58,004 nt of DNA, taken from assembly GCA_945876435.1 (NCBI GenBank), contig CAMCOD010000011.1:1-58004 (forward strand). Reading direction: 5' to 3'. The DNA is from an uncultured Clostridia bacterium (GTDB lineage Bacteria > Bacillota > Clostridia > Oscillospirales > Ruminococcaceae). Below, in pieces: positions 33,204 to 41,010 of the stretch. The notes beneath the pieces were generated by a model that worked only from the letters and a program-made list of their open reading frames with translations, made no database searches and was not told the origin of the DNA. The stretch's first letter is position 1. Every line of letters starts with the position of its first letter. The translations under genes and the position numbers were made by a program.

Positions 33204-33293
33204 TTGACATTTTAACTATTTTGTGATATACTATAAGTATAAAATCAAAATAATTTACAAATCCGTCACAATTTCTGTGGCGGATTTCTTTTT
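33204..33293 (+). ncRNA. Orphan promoter-terminator unit, candidate small RNA
   Basis: A consensus promoter TTGACA (33204-33209), 17 bp, TATACT (33227-33232) predicts a start near 33239. Only 20 bases on, AAATCCGTCACA (33259-33270) and TGTGGCGGATTT (33276-33287) form a 12-bp terminator hairpin with CTTTTTG. The transcript would be about 55 nt with no coding frame. TATACT-ATA-AGTATA around the -10 is palindromic. It could be a small RNA, a relic of a removed gene or a silent promoter. Confidence 0.4.
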
Positions 33294-33300
33294 GCGCGAA

Positions 33301-33338
33301 AAAATCAGCCTGCCGCACAGCAGGCTGATTTTTTTTAT
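33301..33338. terminator. Bidirectional terminator before the DUF4015 gene end
   Basis: AATCAGCCTGC and GCAGGCTGATT form an 11-bp stem with A/T runs on both sides; on the minus strand it ends the rnf-like operon. Confidence 0.88.
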
Positions 33339-33344
33339 TTTATG

Positions 33345-34535
33345 TTAATAAAGCAGCAAATAACGGTTGATTCCCGCTTTCTGAAGCACGGAAATTTGAC
33401 TTTGCAGTTGAGCGTCACTATTTCCGCTGACTTGGAGCAGTACTGCCAATTCGGCGGAGGATGCCTTGCTTTGAATCAGGCTTAGATTTTCGCTTAATCC
33501 ATCCTTCTGCACCCCACTCATATCCACAATAATATTTCCGGACAGAAGTTCCTCCGCGTCCCCTCCATAAGGACGGGTGTCTCCCCCAATGAACGCTTCC
33601 ACTGGATATTCAATCCAAAGATGGACCCCTTTTTCCTCCGCATGTTTGCGGAAATATTCTGCCGCTTCTTTCAGACAGTCCAGTTTAGACTGGCCCTCAT
33701 CGTAGACGAATCTCATCTGTTCCATGGAGCCGCCTACCGGGAAACGGAACTCCCGCAGCACTACCTCGGCAAAGCCGGCTTCAGCCGCATCGTCAATCAG
33801 CTTGCAGATATAATCCCGCGCCAAAGGAGAGTAAGGGTTCAGCCAGGATTTCCCGCCGGCTTCCGGCGCGTCGTCCAGCCAAAAGTTTTCGCTGCCCCCA
33901 TAGAGAATGCCCGCATAGGTTTCCGCCTGCTGGAAGCGGCGATCCATGAAGGTGTAGATCGAAGCGATCGGCTTCATACCCGCGTCGCTGATCTGCTTTG
34001 CCGTATCTTCCAAAGAGATGGTTTCGCTTGCTGTGTAATAATCGTCAAAGCCCTCCTTGTAGGAAATCGGATAATTGACCCAACCTTCCCTGGACTTTAA
34101 ATCAATCATGACACTGTCCATGCCCGCCGCTTTCACACTGTTAAGCATATTGGAAAAAGCGGTCGAGTTCAGCAAAAGATCCTGATTAAAGTAAGCGGTC
34201 CGAAGGGCCGATTCCGCCAATTCCGGAGCCGGTTTTGTCTCTTCTTCCGGTTCCTCTGCGGGTTCCTGCGGCTCTTCTTTGTTTTCTTCCGTTTTTCCCT
34301 CTTCCGGGATCGGATTTGGCTCTGATTCCGCTTCGTCTTGGTTGTTTTGCTCCTCTCCCTGCTCCACTGGCGGGACTTCTCCGCTGAAAAACCGGCTGAT
34401 CGGTTCATACAATTTCCAACCCAGCAGGAAAAGAAGGGCCAAGACGCCCAAAATCAATACCCAACGCAGGATGATACTGCCAAGCGAACGACGGTAAATC
34501 CGTTTATACGATTTAATTTTATAGGAACGTCTCAC
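33345..34535 (-). CDS. Membrane-anchored DUF4015 (GHL13-like TIM-barrel) protein
   Basis: A 396-residue protein. A basic N-terminus and membrane helix (RWVLILGVLALLFLLGW, about residues 24-42) are followed by a Pro/Glu/Lys linker (residues 55-105) and a TIM barrel of the DUF4015/GHL13 putative glycoside hydrolase family: LRTAYFNQDLLLNSTAFSNM, SVMIDLKSREGWVNYP, MKPIASIYTFMDRRFQQ, WLNPYSPLARDYICKLIDDA and VVLREFRFPVGG. The substrate is unknown. It begins 12 bp after the rnfA-like gene, so it is the last gene of that operon, which is unusual company for such a protein. Confidence 0.8.
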   Translation of the reverse strand: MRRSYKIKSYKRIYRRSLGSIILRWVLILGVLALLFLLGWKLYEPISRFFSGEVPPVEQGEEQNNQDEAESEPNPIPEEGKTEENKEEPQEPAEEPEEETKPAPELAESALRTAYFNQDLLLNSTAFSNMLNSVKAAGMDSVMIDLKSREGWVNYPISYKEGFDDYYTASETISLEDTAKQISDAGMKPIASIYTFMDRRFQQAETYAGILYGGSENFWLDDAPEAGGKSWLNPYSPLARDYICKLIDDAAEAGFAEVVLREFRFPVGGSMEQMRFVYDEGQSKLDCLKEAAEYFRKHAEEKGVHLWIEYPVEAFIGGDTRPYGGDAEELLSGNIIVDMSGVQKDGLSENLSLIQSKASSAELAVLLQVSGNSDAQLQSQISVLQKAGINRYLLLY

Positions 34536-34547
34536 GGAAGTCCCTCC

Positions 34548-35141
34548 TTACGCCGGAAGCTGGTTGCCGGTGAGGCCAACCAGCGCCAGTGCGATCAAGC
34601 CAACCGTAATCATCTGCAGCGGCAGTCCCCGGAAGGATTTTGAGGCATGACAGCTGCTGAGTCGCTGGCGCACACTCCAAAGCAGCAGCATAGCCAGCGT
34701 AAAGCCAATTCCCGCGCCGCAGTGGTAGGCAAGAGCCTTCCACCAGCGGTCCAATTCCGTATCCTTGGCCGCCAGCAGCAAACTGCCGAAGGTACAGCAG
34801 TTGATGGCCGCATAGGGAAGATATTTTCCCACCAGTTCAAACACCTTCGGCTGATACTTCTTCAACAGCCAGTAAACCCCGGCATATAATCCAACCAGGA
34901 TCAGAAGATGTGTAATCCCGTTGATGTAATAGTAAAACGGCAAACCATAGATCAGCTTGTTGATCCCGTAAGCCACAGGACCCGCTACAGCAAGAACCGC
35001 AGTGGTTAAGCCTCCGAAAAGCAGCATCTTTTTCGGAGAACGGTGCAGCTCCCGCAGACCATATACATCAAACGCGCGGGTAAAGAACAGGTTTTCCGCT
35101 GTTAATGCGGCAACAAATATGGCAAAAAATTTCATCATCAT
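34548..35141 (-). CDS. RnfA-like membrane subunit, divergent
   Basis: A 197-residue six-helix protein matching RnfA/NqrE in plan. YLPYAAINCCTFGSLLLAAKD corresponds to the canonical ITTNCAVLG segment with one of the cluster cysteines, and GAGIGFTLAMLLLWSVRQRL, SFRGLPLQMITVGLIALALVG match the C-terminal part. The first cysteine block (canonical FLGICPFLG) is replaced by AFDVYGLREL without Cys, so it probably cannot complete the [2Fe-2S] cluster shared with RnfE. The stop of the rnfE-like gene directly abuts this start, a sign of coupled translation. Confidence 0.75.
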   Translation of the reverse strand: MMMKFFAIFVAALTAENLFFTRAFDVYGLRELHRSPKKMLLFGGLTTAVLAVAGPVAYGINKLIYGLPFYYYINGITHLLILVGLYAGVYWLLKKYQPKVFELVGKYLPYAAINCCTFGSLLLAAKDTELDRWWKALAYHCGAGIGFTLAMLLLWSVRQRLSSCHASKSFRGLPLQMITVGLIALALVGLTGNQLPA

Positions 35142-35918
35142 TTATTCCTGCTCCTTCCCTTCCGGTATTTGCTCATGATCGGCTGTTTCCTCCGGGATTT
35201 CACCGGAAATTTTATTCTTGTTCTCCTTTGGCGGTCTTTCGCCGAAGTGAACGATTTTATCCTTTACTGTCCTGCCATTTTTTCCAATCCAAAGGCAAAC
35301 AAACAAAACGCTGCGGTGAATTTTCTGGCCAAGGGCAGCAATAAAACCCAGCAAAATAAAGCCCAGACCTGACACCATGACCGCAGAAAAACGAATCTTC
35401 ATCCAAGTCAAAGGTTTTCCCCAAAGTGTACCGTTTCCCAGCACCTCCCGGCAGATCCCCACCAACAGCAGAACCATTGTCAGACCAAGCCACAGCCGAG
35501 TCAGTTCCAGCAGAACCTTTTCCAGCCGCTGTTCTTCCACGGTCATGGCTCTTGATGCAAAAAGCAGGGTGCTGACGCACAACAGGGAGAAATAAACACC
35601 TACAGAATCCATCAAGGCAGGAGAAATCGCACCTACAATCACTCTGGTCGGCATCAGAAATAGAGCGGCAATCAGCGCGCGCAGCGGATAATCCAACCAA
35701 CGAAACTGCTCCGGAATCTTCTGCATAATCAGAGGTATCAGCAGACCCACCGGCAGCATGGTCAGCAAAGCTCCAATGGAAAGCCCCACCGCGGTTTGCA
35801 GGCTGCTGGCAGCGACCACCACAAAAGGCAGCGCCAAACCAGCCCCAAGAACCGGATTGCCTCGAAAAACACCTTTGGTTCCCCGCAGAAAGCGGGCATA
35901 CCAATGATTTTTATTCAT
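35142..35918 (-). CDS. RnfE-like membrane subunit, divergent
   Basis: A 258-residue polytopic protein of the RnfE/NqrD family. GNPVLGAGLALPFVVVAASSLQ aligns with the canonical ENPVFVQLLGMCPTLAV and VYFSLLCVSTLLFASRAM with VVNCIILGRAEAF, but neither shows Cys at the cluster position; the one Cys is shifted. A C-terminal charged tail (KENKNKISGEIPEETADHEQ) is extra. ATG 35918 (MNKNHWYARFLRGTKG) is preferred over a longer frame that would overlap rnfD. It overlaps the rnfD-like stop by 8 bp. No gene space for rnfG exists between the two. Confidence 0.75.
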   Translation of the reverse strand: MNKNHWYARFLRGTKGVFRGNPVLGAGLALPFVVVAASSLQTAVGLSIGALLTMLPVGLLIPLIMQKIPEQFRWLDYPLRALIAALFLMPTRVIVGAISPALMDSVGVYFSLLCVSTLLFASRAMTVEEQRLEKVLLELTRLWLGLTMVLLLVGICREVLGNGTLWGKPLTWMKIRFSAVMVSGLGFILLGFIAALGQKIHRSVLFVCLWIGKNGRTVKDKIVHFGERPPKENKNKISGEIPEETADHEQIPEGKEQE

Positions 35919-36888
35919 TTTCACGGATAGCCCTCCTTTCCAGAACACGGGCCCGCTCCGCCATATAGTCAAAGAGCGGCGAAAAAGCGTTGGTCAGCAG
36001 CAATGCAAACACGGCGCTTTGAATTGCTACCCCGTAATAGCGGAACAGCATGGTGATGATACCGGCGGTTACTGCATACAATACCTTAGCCATTGGGCGT
36101 TTTGGCAAAGTAACTGGCTCACTCAGCATATAAACCGCTACAAACATCAGCGAACCAGCCACCAGCTCCAGAACAATGGACTCTCCAGCCGTAATATTCT
36201 CGTGATGGATGCAGGCGGCAAAACAACTCACTGTAGCCAGATAAGCTGCGGGAACATACCATTTCACATTTTTCCGCACCAGCAGGTATACCAGACAGGC
36301 AGCAATGACTAAAATATTCGTGGTTCCCATAGGCCCGGCAAAATTGCCCAAAGCCAATTGTTCCACAGAGATCGTGGGGATCGCCCCCATTTTCAGCATA
36401 GAGGCAGGACCCTGAACCAGCTTGATCCCTTCATCCACGGTCATAGGAAGCGGTTCCAGGGGAACCGGATAGGAGAGCAGCTGATCCCCAAAGCAAACAG
36501 AAACAAAAGCCAAACCTGCAGCCGCTGGATTGAACAGATTGTTTCCTGTGCCGCCGAAGGGGAATTTCACAACCAGGATCCCAAAGACAGCGGCAATCAC
36601 CGGAATATAGAAGGGTATGGAGGCCGGCATCATCAAGGCCACAATCATGCCGGTAACTACCGGACTTGCGTCCCACCATTCAATACCTCTGCCATTAAAC
36701 AGACTGCTGATCCAGTTGGCACAAATAGCAGCGGTTATGGTCATTGCACCCATGGCCAGAGAACGGACACCGTAATAAAAACAGGCCATAAAAAAGGGCG
36801 GTATAAGCGCAATCGCGGTGTCCAGCATCATCAAAGGGCTGCGCTCTTCGCTGCGGATATGGGGAAAAGGTCTTTCGTTAACACTCAT
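35911..36888 (-). CDS. RnfD-like membrane subunit
   Basis: A 325-residue NqrB/RnfD-family protein with about nine helices. FPFGGTGNNLFNPAAAGLAF and the helices SPVVTGMIVALMMPASIPFY are conserved. The FMN-phosphoester site of canonical RnfD (SGATPL) appears as GPASMLKMG, with Ser where Thr normally carries FMN; flavinylation may still be possible but is unproven. The following EQLALGNFAGPMGTT matches LFLGNIPGSIGET. It overlaps the rnfC-like stop by 11 bp. The protein keeps the most canonical sequence of the four. Confidence 0.88.
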   Translation of the reverse strand: MSVNERPFPHIRSEERSPLMMLDTAIALIPPFFMACFYYGVRSLAMGAMTITAAICANWISSLFNGRGIEWWDASPVVTGMIVALMMPASIPFYIPVIAAVFGILVVKFPFGGTGNNLFNPAAAGLAFVSVCFGDQLLSYPVPLEPLPMTVDEGIKLVQGPASMLKMGAIPTISVEQLALGNFAGPMGTTNILVIAACLVYLLVRKNVKWYVPAAYLATVSCFAACIHHENITAGESIVLELVAGSLMFVAVYMLSEPVTLPKRPMAKVLYAVTAGIITMLFRYYGVAIQSAVFALLLTNAFSPLFDYMAERARVLERRAIRENE

Positions 36889-37933
36889 GGCTTTTCTCCT
36901 CCTCTTTTTTCCACTTTACCTGTTTGTTCTGAATCAGATCAGACAGCTCCAGCTTCGATGGGCAGATGTAACTGCAGGCGGCGCAGCCGGTACAGCAGTC
37001 CAATCCCAAAATTTGGGCCGTCTGGCGACGGTTTGCGGCAGAAGCACGGTACAGTTCCATCGGATTCAGTCCTTCCGGACACACCTCAACACAGCGGGAA
37101 CAGCCGATGCAATCCATGTGGCGCAGATCCTTCTTTGCTTCTTTCAGGGCAATCACTGCCCGAGTGTTCGGTCGAACCAGCGTATTCTCCTGATCGACCA
37201 CTAAGATGCCCATCATGGCGCTGCCAATAGACAGTGAGGTTGGATCCATGATCAGACCGCAGCGGTCCAGCAGATGGGACACCGGCGTACCGATGGTTAC
37301 CTCCAAGTTACAAGGGTTTCCAATACAGTTTCCCGCTACCGTAACAAAGCAGGTGCTTTGTACCGTACCCTGATTCGCCGCTCTGGCAAGGTGGATCAAC
37401 GCGCAAACCCCCACGGTAAAAACGTCATCGCCCAAACGGCGTACAGCACGCTGCTCCATGGGATATTTTCCGCCCATTTTTCGCACCGGAAATTCTTCGA
37501 TCTTGGTGGGAATGCGGCAGTTGAGAAAATGCATCTCCCGGTAAACCGCAAAATAAGCTTTTTCCGCTTTCAGCGCTGTTTTCAGCAGCCTCAGACCATA
37601 GGCAGCCTCCGCGCTGTGCTTCATCATCGGGTTGGTTTGGCTGGACACATAGGGCTCATCGTCAATGGCATCTCCGACGATCCGTGAGAGTTTCTTATTT
37701 TTCCATTGACGGAGAAGCTCACACAGCTCCACACCATCCCGCTCATCAATAATCGCAGCATCGGCGCTGAGGCGGATCAGCCGGTCCAGCGTTACTTCCT
37801 CACCCTCTGCCAGCGGTTCAATAGCCGGAGCCGTGGGCTGAGAACTGGTAAACTGCTGCAAATCCCGGGACAATGCCGGTTCTTTCTTCTGTTCCAGGAT
37901 AATCCCCTTTGTATTCCACAATTTCAGCTTCAA
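36878..37933 (-). CDS. RnfC-like subunit, shortened at the N-terminus
   Basis: A 351-residue RnfC homologue; typical RnfC has about 440 residues. It lacks the N-terminal barrel-sandwich domain with the GGxHP start and K-T-P-I motif. The remaining domains are recognisable: IVGDAIDDEPYVSSQ (canonical INGVECEPYLT), GNPCNLEVTIGTPVSHLLDRCG, IGSAMMGILVVDQ, and two [4Fe-4S] motifs CIGCSRCVEVCPEGL and CCTGCAACSYICP. It would normally oxidise NADH and pass electrons into the complex; the shortened form may not. TTG 37933 after AAGGAGG is chosen since no ATG fits; the frame extends upstream but without a ribosome binding site. First gene of the operon. Confidence 0.85.
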   Translation of the reverse strand: MKLKLWNTKGIILEQKKEPALSRDLQQFTSSQPTAPAIEPLAEGEEVTLDRLIRLSADAAIIDERDGVELCELLRQWKNKKLSRIVGDAIDDEPYVSSQTNPMMKHSAEAAYGLRLLKTALKAEKAYFAVYREMHFLNCRIPTKIEEFPVRKMGGKYPMEQRAVRRLGDDVFTVGVCALIHLARAANQGTVQSTCFVTVAGNCIGNPCNLEVTIGTPVSHLLDRCGLIMDPTSLSIGSAMMGILVVDQENTLVRPNTRAVIALKEAKKDLRHMDCIGCSRCVEVCPEGLNPMELYRASAANRRQTAQILGLDCCTGCAACSYICPSKLELSDLIQNKQVKWKKEEEKSHEC

Positions 37934-37990
37934 AAGGGTCGTTCCTCCTTCTTTATGATTCTCTATTTCTTTGGGAAAGGATTGATCAAT

Positions 37991-38533
37991 ATGGAAATCA
38001 AACGAATTTCCCAACATGGTTTATCCATTTATTTAAACGCCGCAGATTTGGAAGAGCTGGGCATTACATACGAGGCTTTGGATTATCTTTGTCCCCACAC
38101 CCGTCTGGTGATCCAACAGCTTCTGGAAACCGCTTTGGCGCAGACCGGCTTTGATCCGGCCGGACACCGCCTTCTGATTGAAGCCTATCCAGTGGATGAG
38201 GACGCCTGTTTACTCTTATTTACTCTATCGGACAAGGAAGAAAGGGCCGAATCCACAGAACCGACCCTTTTTCTGTTTTCTTCTTTTGAACTGCTGAGGC
38301 AGGGGTGTCGGCAGCTCAAACTGACACCGCCTTCCACCCTGTATTGGCAGAAAAACCAATACATTTTAGCTCTCTGGCTGGAAGATCGCCAGCTCCCCCA
38401 AGCCCGGGAACAGCTTGCCCCCTTCTCCGGTGTCGCTGCGGACAGTTCCCTGCTCCTGGCAGAGCTAAAGGAGCATGACCGCTGCCTTTTGGCACAGTCC
38501 GCACTGGAAAAACTGCGCCGCTATTTTCCCTAA
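37991..38533 (+). CDS. mecA: Adaptor protein MecA family
   Basis: A 180-residue MecA/YpbH-like adaptor that delivers substrates to ClpC-ClpP and in Bacillus represses competence. MEIKRISQHGLSIYLNAADLEELGI is the substrate-binding N-terminal domain; the C-terminal half (LFLFSSFELLRQGCRQL to SALEKLRRYF) is the ClpC-binding domain. It is shorter than the 218-residue Bacillus protein, mostly in the linker. Start ATG 37991, after GGGAAAGGATTG. It is divergent from the rnfC-like gene with only 57 bp between starts, so their promoters overlap; a ClpC link to the Rnf-like complex is only a guess. Confidence 0.88.
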   Translation: MEIKRISQHGLSIYLNAADLEELGITYEALDYLCPHTRLVIQQLLETALAQTGFDPAGHRLLIEAYPVDEDACLLLFTLSDKEERAESTEPTLFLFSSFELLRQGCRQLKLTPPSTLYWQKNQYILALWLEDRQLPQAREQLAPFSGVAADSSLLLAELKEHDRCLLAQSALEKLRRYFP

Positions 38534-38542
38534 GTCAACAGA

Positions 38543-39187
38543 TCAGCGCAGCTTCGCCACAGCAGCCTTGTAATCCTCCTGCTTAAACAGGTAAGAGCCT
38601 GCCACCAGAACATTCGCGCCGTTTTCTACGCAGATTTTTGCGGTTTTGTCGTTGACGCCGCCATCCACCTGAAGGTCGATCTCTTTGCCGCAGGCATCGA
38701 TGGCCTGACGAAATTCCCGAACCTTAGGCATCATGTCCTCCATAAAGGACTGGCCGCCAAAGCCCGGCTCGACCGTCATGACCAGCACCATATCCAGCTG
38801 CTCCAGATAGGGCAGAATAGCGGAGGCCGGCGTGCCCGGTTTCACGGAAAGACCAACTTTACAGCCTTTCTCCTTGATTTTGTCGATGGTGGCCTGCACA
38901 TCACTGTCACATTCCACATGGAAGGTGATAATGTCCGCACCGGCCTTTACAAAGTCGTCAATGTAGCGCAAAGGTTCGCTGATCATCAGATGCACATCAA
39001 AAATACGGCTGAAATCCTTGCGGATCATTTTATAAACTGGTGCGCCGAAGGAAATGTTTGGTACGAAATGGCCGTCCATCACATCAATATGGAGCATTTC
39101 CACGCCAGCAGCGTCCATTGCTCTGGCCTCCTGCCCCAGGTTGGAGAAATCAGCGGCTAAAATGGAAGGGGAAATTTTAATCATCAT
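38543..39187 (-). CDS. rpe: Ribulose-phosphate 3-epimerase
   Basis: A 214-residue TIM-barrel enzyme that interconverts ribulose-5-phosphate and xylulose-5-phosphate. KISPSILAADFSNLGQEARAM, LHIDVMDGHFVPNISFGAPV (metal His/Asp), FDVHLMISEP, VEPGFGGQSF and LQVDGGVNDKTA are the complete signature set. Normal length. It works in the same pathway as the transaldolase at 3.8 kb. It stands alone between mecA (convergent) and a 500-base intergenic region. Confidence 0.96.
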   Translation of the reverse strand: MMIKISPSILAADFSNLGQEARAMDAAGVEMLHIDVMDGHFVPNISFGAPVYKMIRKDFSRIFDVHLMISEPLRYIDDFVKAGADIITFHVECDSDVQATIDKIKEKGCKVGLSVKPGTPASAILPYLEQLDMVLVMTVEPGFGGQSFMEDMMPKVREFRQAIDACGKEIDLQVDGGVNDKTAKICVENGANVLVAGSYLFKQEDYKAAVAKLR

Positions 39188-39353
39188 ACATCGCTCGCTT
39201 TCTGTTATCTATCTTAGGCTTTTCCCATTAAATTAAGCCGAAAAGTCCATAAAGTATCAGTTTATTTTAACATTATTCCTGCGATAAGGTCAACCTTCCG
39301 AACCCTTTCTTCCGCCGTTTTCCGGCTTTTTTCAGATTTTGTTTACAAAAACA

Positions 39354-39375
39354 GCCCTCTCCCCATGGAGAGGGC
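39354..39375 (-). terminator. Minus strand terminator-like hairpin upstream of rpe
   Basis: GCCCTCTCC and GGAGAGGGC form a perfect 9-bp stem around CCAT; on the minus strand TGTTTTTGT follows. It lies between the structured element at 39411-39526 and rpe, so it may end a short minus strand transcript. Confidence 0.6.
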
Positions 39376-39390
39376 TTGGTTTCTTATGGA

Positions 39391-39410
39391 GTGTTTTCCA
39401 CTGAAAACAC
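39391..39410. other. Small hairpin next to the structured element
   Basis: GTGTTTTC and GAAAACAC pair around CACT, directly adjoining the base of the long stem at 39411. Confidence 0.5.
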
Positions 39411-39526
39411 AAAGCAGAACAAATTCAGCACAAATAGGAATATGCAGAAGCCTGTCATCGTCGAGGGATTACAGTAGATACTGATTCTGCTGTCATTTTG
39501 CGGCGTTTTGCTGAATTTTCTGCTTT
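39411..39526. ncRNA. Structured element with long stem and central bubble, candidate ncRNA
   Basis: In a 500-base gap without genes, AAAGCAGAA (39411-39419) pairs with TTCTGCTTT (39518-39526), then after a 2-base bulge AATTCAGCA (39422-39430) with TGCTGAATT (39509-39517): 18 bp in all. A 13/18-base bubble follows, then GCAGAA (39444-39449) with TTCTGC (39485-39490) and an apical CAGT-AGAT-ACTG hairpin. This closing stem, bubble and terminal stem plan is like 6S RNA. On the minus strand a terminator follows at 39354-39375. No clear promoter; a miniature transposon is the alternative. Confidence 0.35.
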
Positions 39527-39697
39527 TTCACTTCCTGTTGTCCCGAATTCGGCCTGTGAGAGGAGAACGCAGCTGATGTTTTTTCGTTCAATCTCACAAA
39601 TATTTCCCTTTCGCGCCTAAAATTCTATCAATAGCATTGTTTTTGTGCTATACTTTTCCTGTAAGAGTTTTTCAATTAAGAAAGGGGTCAACATTTT

Positions 39698-40855
39698 ATG
39701 GACAAAAAATATATTCCGCAGCTTGGCGACACCATTTCCCGTCTGGGTTACGGCTGTATGCGCTTCCCCACCAACGAGGATGGCTCCATGAACTACGACG
39801 AAGCGGAAAAACTGATCCGCAAGGGCTATGAAATGGGTATCAACTACTTTGATACCGCCGTTGTTTACCACAAAGGCGATTCGGAAAAAGTTTTGAGCCG
39901 CGCCCTGAAAGATTATGACCGCTCCACCTACTATCTTGCGGATAAAATGAGCTTGGGCGTTGTCAACAGCGAGGAAGAAGTACATAAGCTGTTCTACCAG
40001 CAGTTGGATAACTTCCATACCGACTATATCGACTACTATCTGGTTCATGCTCTGAACCGGAACAACTGGAAGAAAGCCAAAGAAATGAAAACCGTAGAAT
40101 TTCTTCAGGAGATGAAACGGCAGGGCAAGATTCGCCATCTTGGCTTCTCCTTCCATGACACGGAACCCATTCTCAAGGAGATCATCTCCGAGTATGATTG
40201 GGACTTTACACAGATCCAGCTCAACTATCTGGACTGGAAGGCCATGCACGCTGACCGCCTGTATCAGGTTCTGGTGGATCATAATCTGCCCTGCATGGTT
40301 ATGGAACCGGTTCGCGGCGGCTATCTGGCCAACCTGAACGAAACCTGCAACGCGAAACTGAACGCGCTGGACCCGAATGCCTCCATCGCTTCCTGGGCAG
40401 TACGCTTTGTATCCTCCCTGGACAATGTAGCCGTTGTTCTCAGCGGCATGAGCTCGGAGGAACAGTTGATGGACAACTGCGCTACCTTCAGCGCCTTTAA
40501 CCCCCTCAGCGAGAAGGAACTTGCCGTCATCAGCGACGTTACCGATGAAATGCTGAAGCTCAACGATATCCCCTGCACCGGCTGCCGTTACTGCATGGAC
40601 TGCCCCAAAGGCGTAGACATCCCGGCTATTTTCTCCATCTATGCCCAGTGGAAAGTATTCGGCAAAGCAGAGCGCTTCGTCAATGGCTATGAAGGTGCCA
40701 TCAACAACGGTTACAGCGCCACCAACTGCGTAAAATGCGGTCTCTGCGCGAAAAAATGCCCACAGATGATCGACATCCCCAACCAGCTTGCCCGTGTTCA
40801 CCAGTTCTATCTGGAAGAAAAGGCAAAATTGGACGCCGCAAAAGCCGATGTATAA
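39698..40855 (+). CDS. Aldo/keto reductase with C-terminal [4Fe-4S] ferredoxin domain
   Basis: A 385-residue fusion. Residues 1-270 are an aldo/keto reductase barrel: LGYGCMRFPTNEDGS, YFDTAVVYHKGDSEKVLSRAL (Asp and Tyr), YYLADKM (Lys) and YIDYYLVHAL (His) give the tetrad. Residues about 290-360 hold two ferredoxin-type clusters, CTGCRYCMDCPKG and CVKCGLCAKKCP. This fused form is common in anaerobes; it may couple NAD(P)H and ferredoxin or simply use the clusters for electron transfer. Substrate unknown. GAAAGGGGTC precedes the ATG. Confidence 0.94.
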   Translation: MDKKYIPQLGDTISRLGYGCMRFPTNEDGSMNYDEAEKLIRKGYEMGINYFDTAVVYHKGDSEKVLSRALKDYDRSTYYLADKMSLGVVNSEEEVHKLFYQQLDNFHTDYIDYYLVHALNRNNWKKAKEMKTVEFLQEMKRQGKIRHLGFSFHDTEPILKEIISEYDWDFTQIQLNYLDWKAMHADRLYQVLVDHNLPCMVMEPVRGGYLANLNETCNAKLNALDPNASIASWAVRFVSSLDNVAVVLSGMSSEEQLMDNCATFSAFNPLSEKELAVISDVTDEMLKLNDIPCTGCRYCMDCPKGVDIPAIFSIYAQWKVFGKAERFVNGYEGAINNGYSATNCVKCGLCAKKCPQMIDIPNQLARVHQFYLEEKAKLDAAKADV

Positions 40856-40861
40856 ACCAAA

Positions 40862-40901
40862 AAACAGCAGATTCCCCGCCGAGGCGGGGAATCTGCTGTT
40901 T
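40862..40901. terminator. Terminator of the aldo/keto reductase gene
   Basis: AAACAGCAGATTCCCCGC pairs perfectly with its complement around CGAG; 18 bp. Confidence 0.92.
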
Positions 40902-41010
40902 CTGTAACAAAATCTTCATATTTTTTTCTCTATGATTTTGTATTTTCTTTTCTTCTTTGTGGTATGATGAGAAAGAAAATCGACTTTTTTAAGAGAGCAG
41001 GCGCAATACC

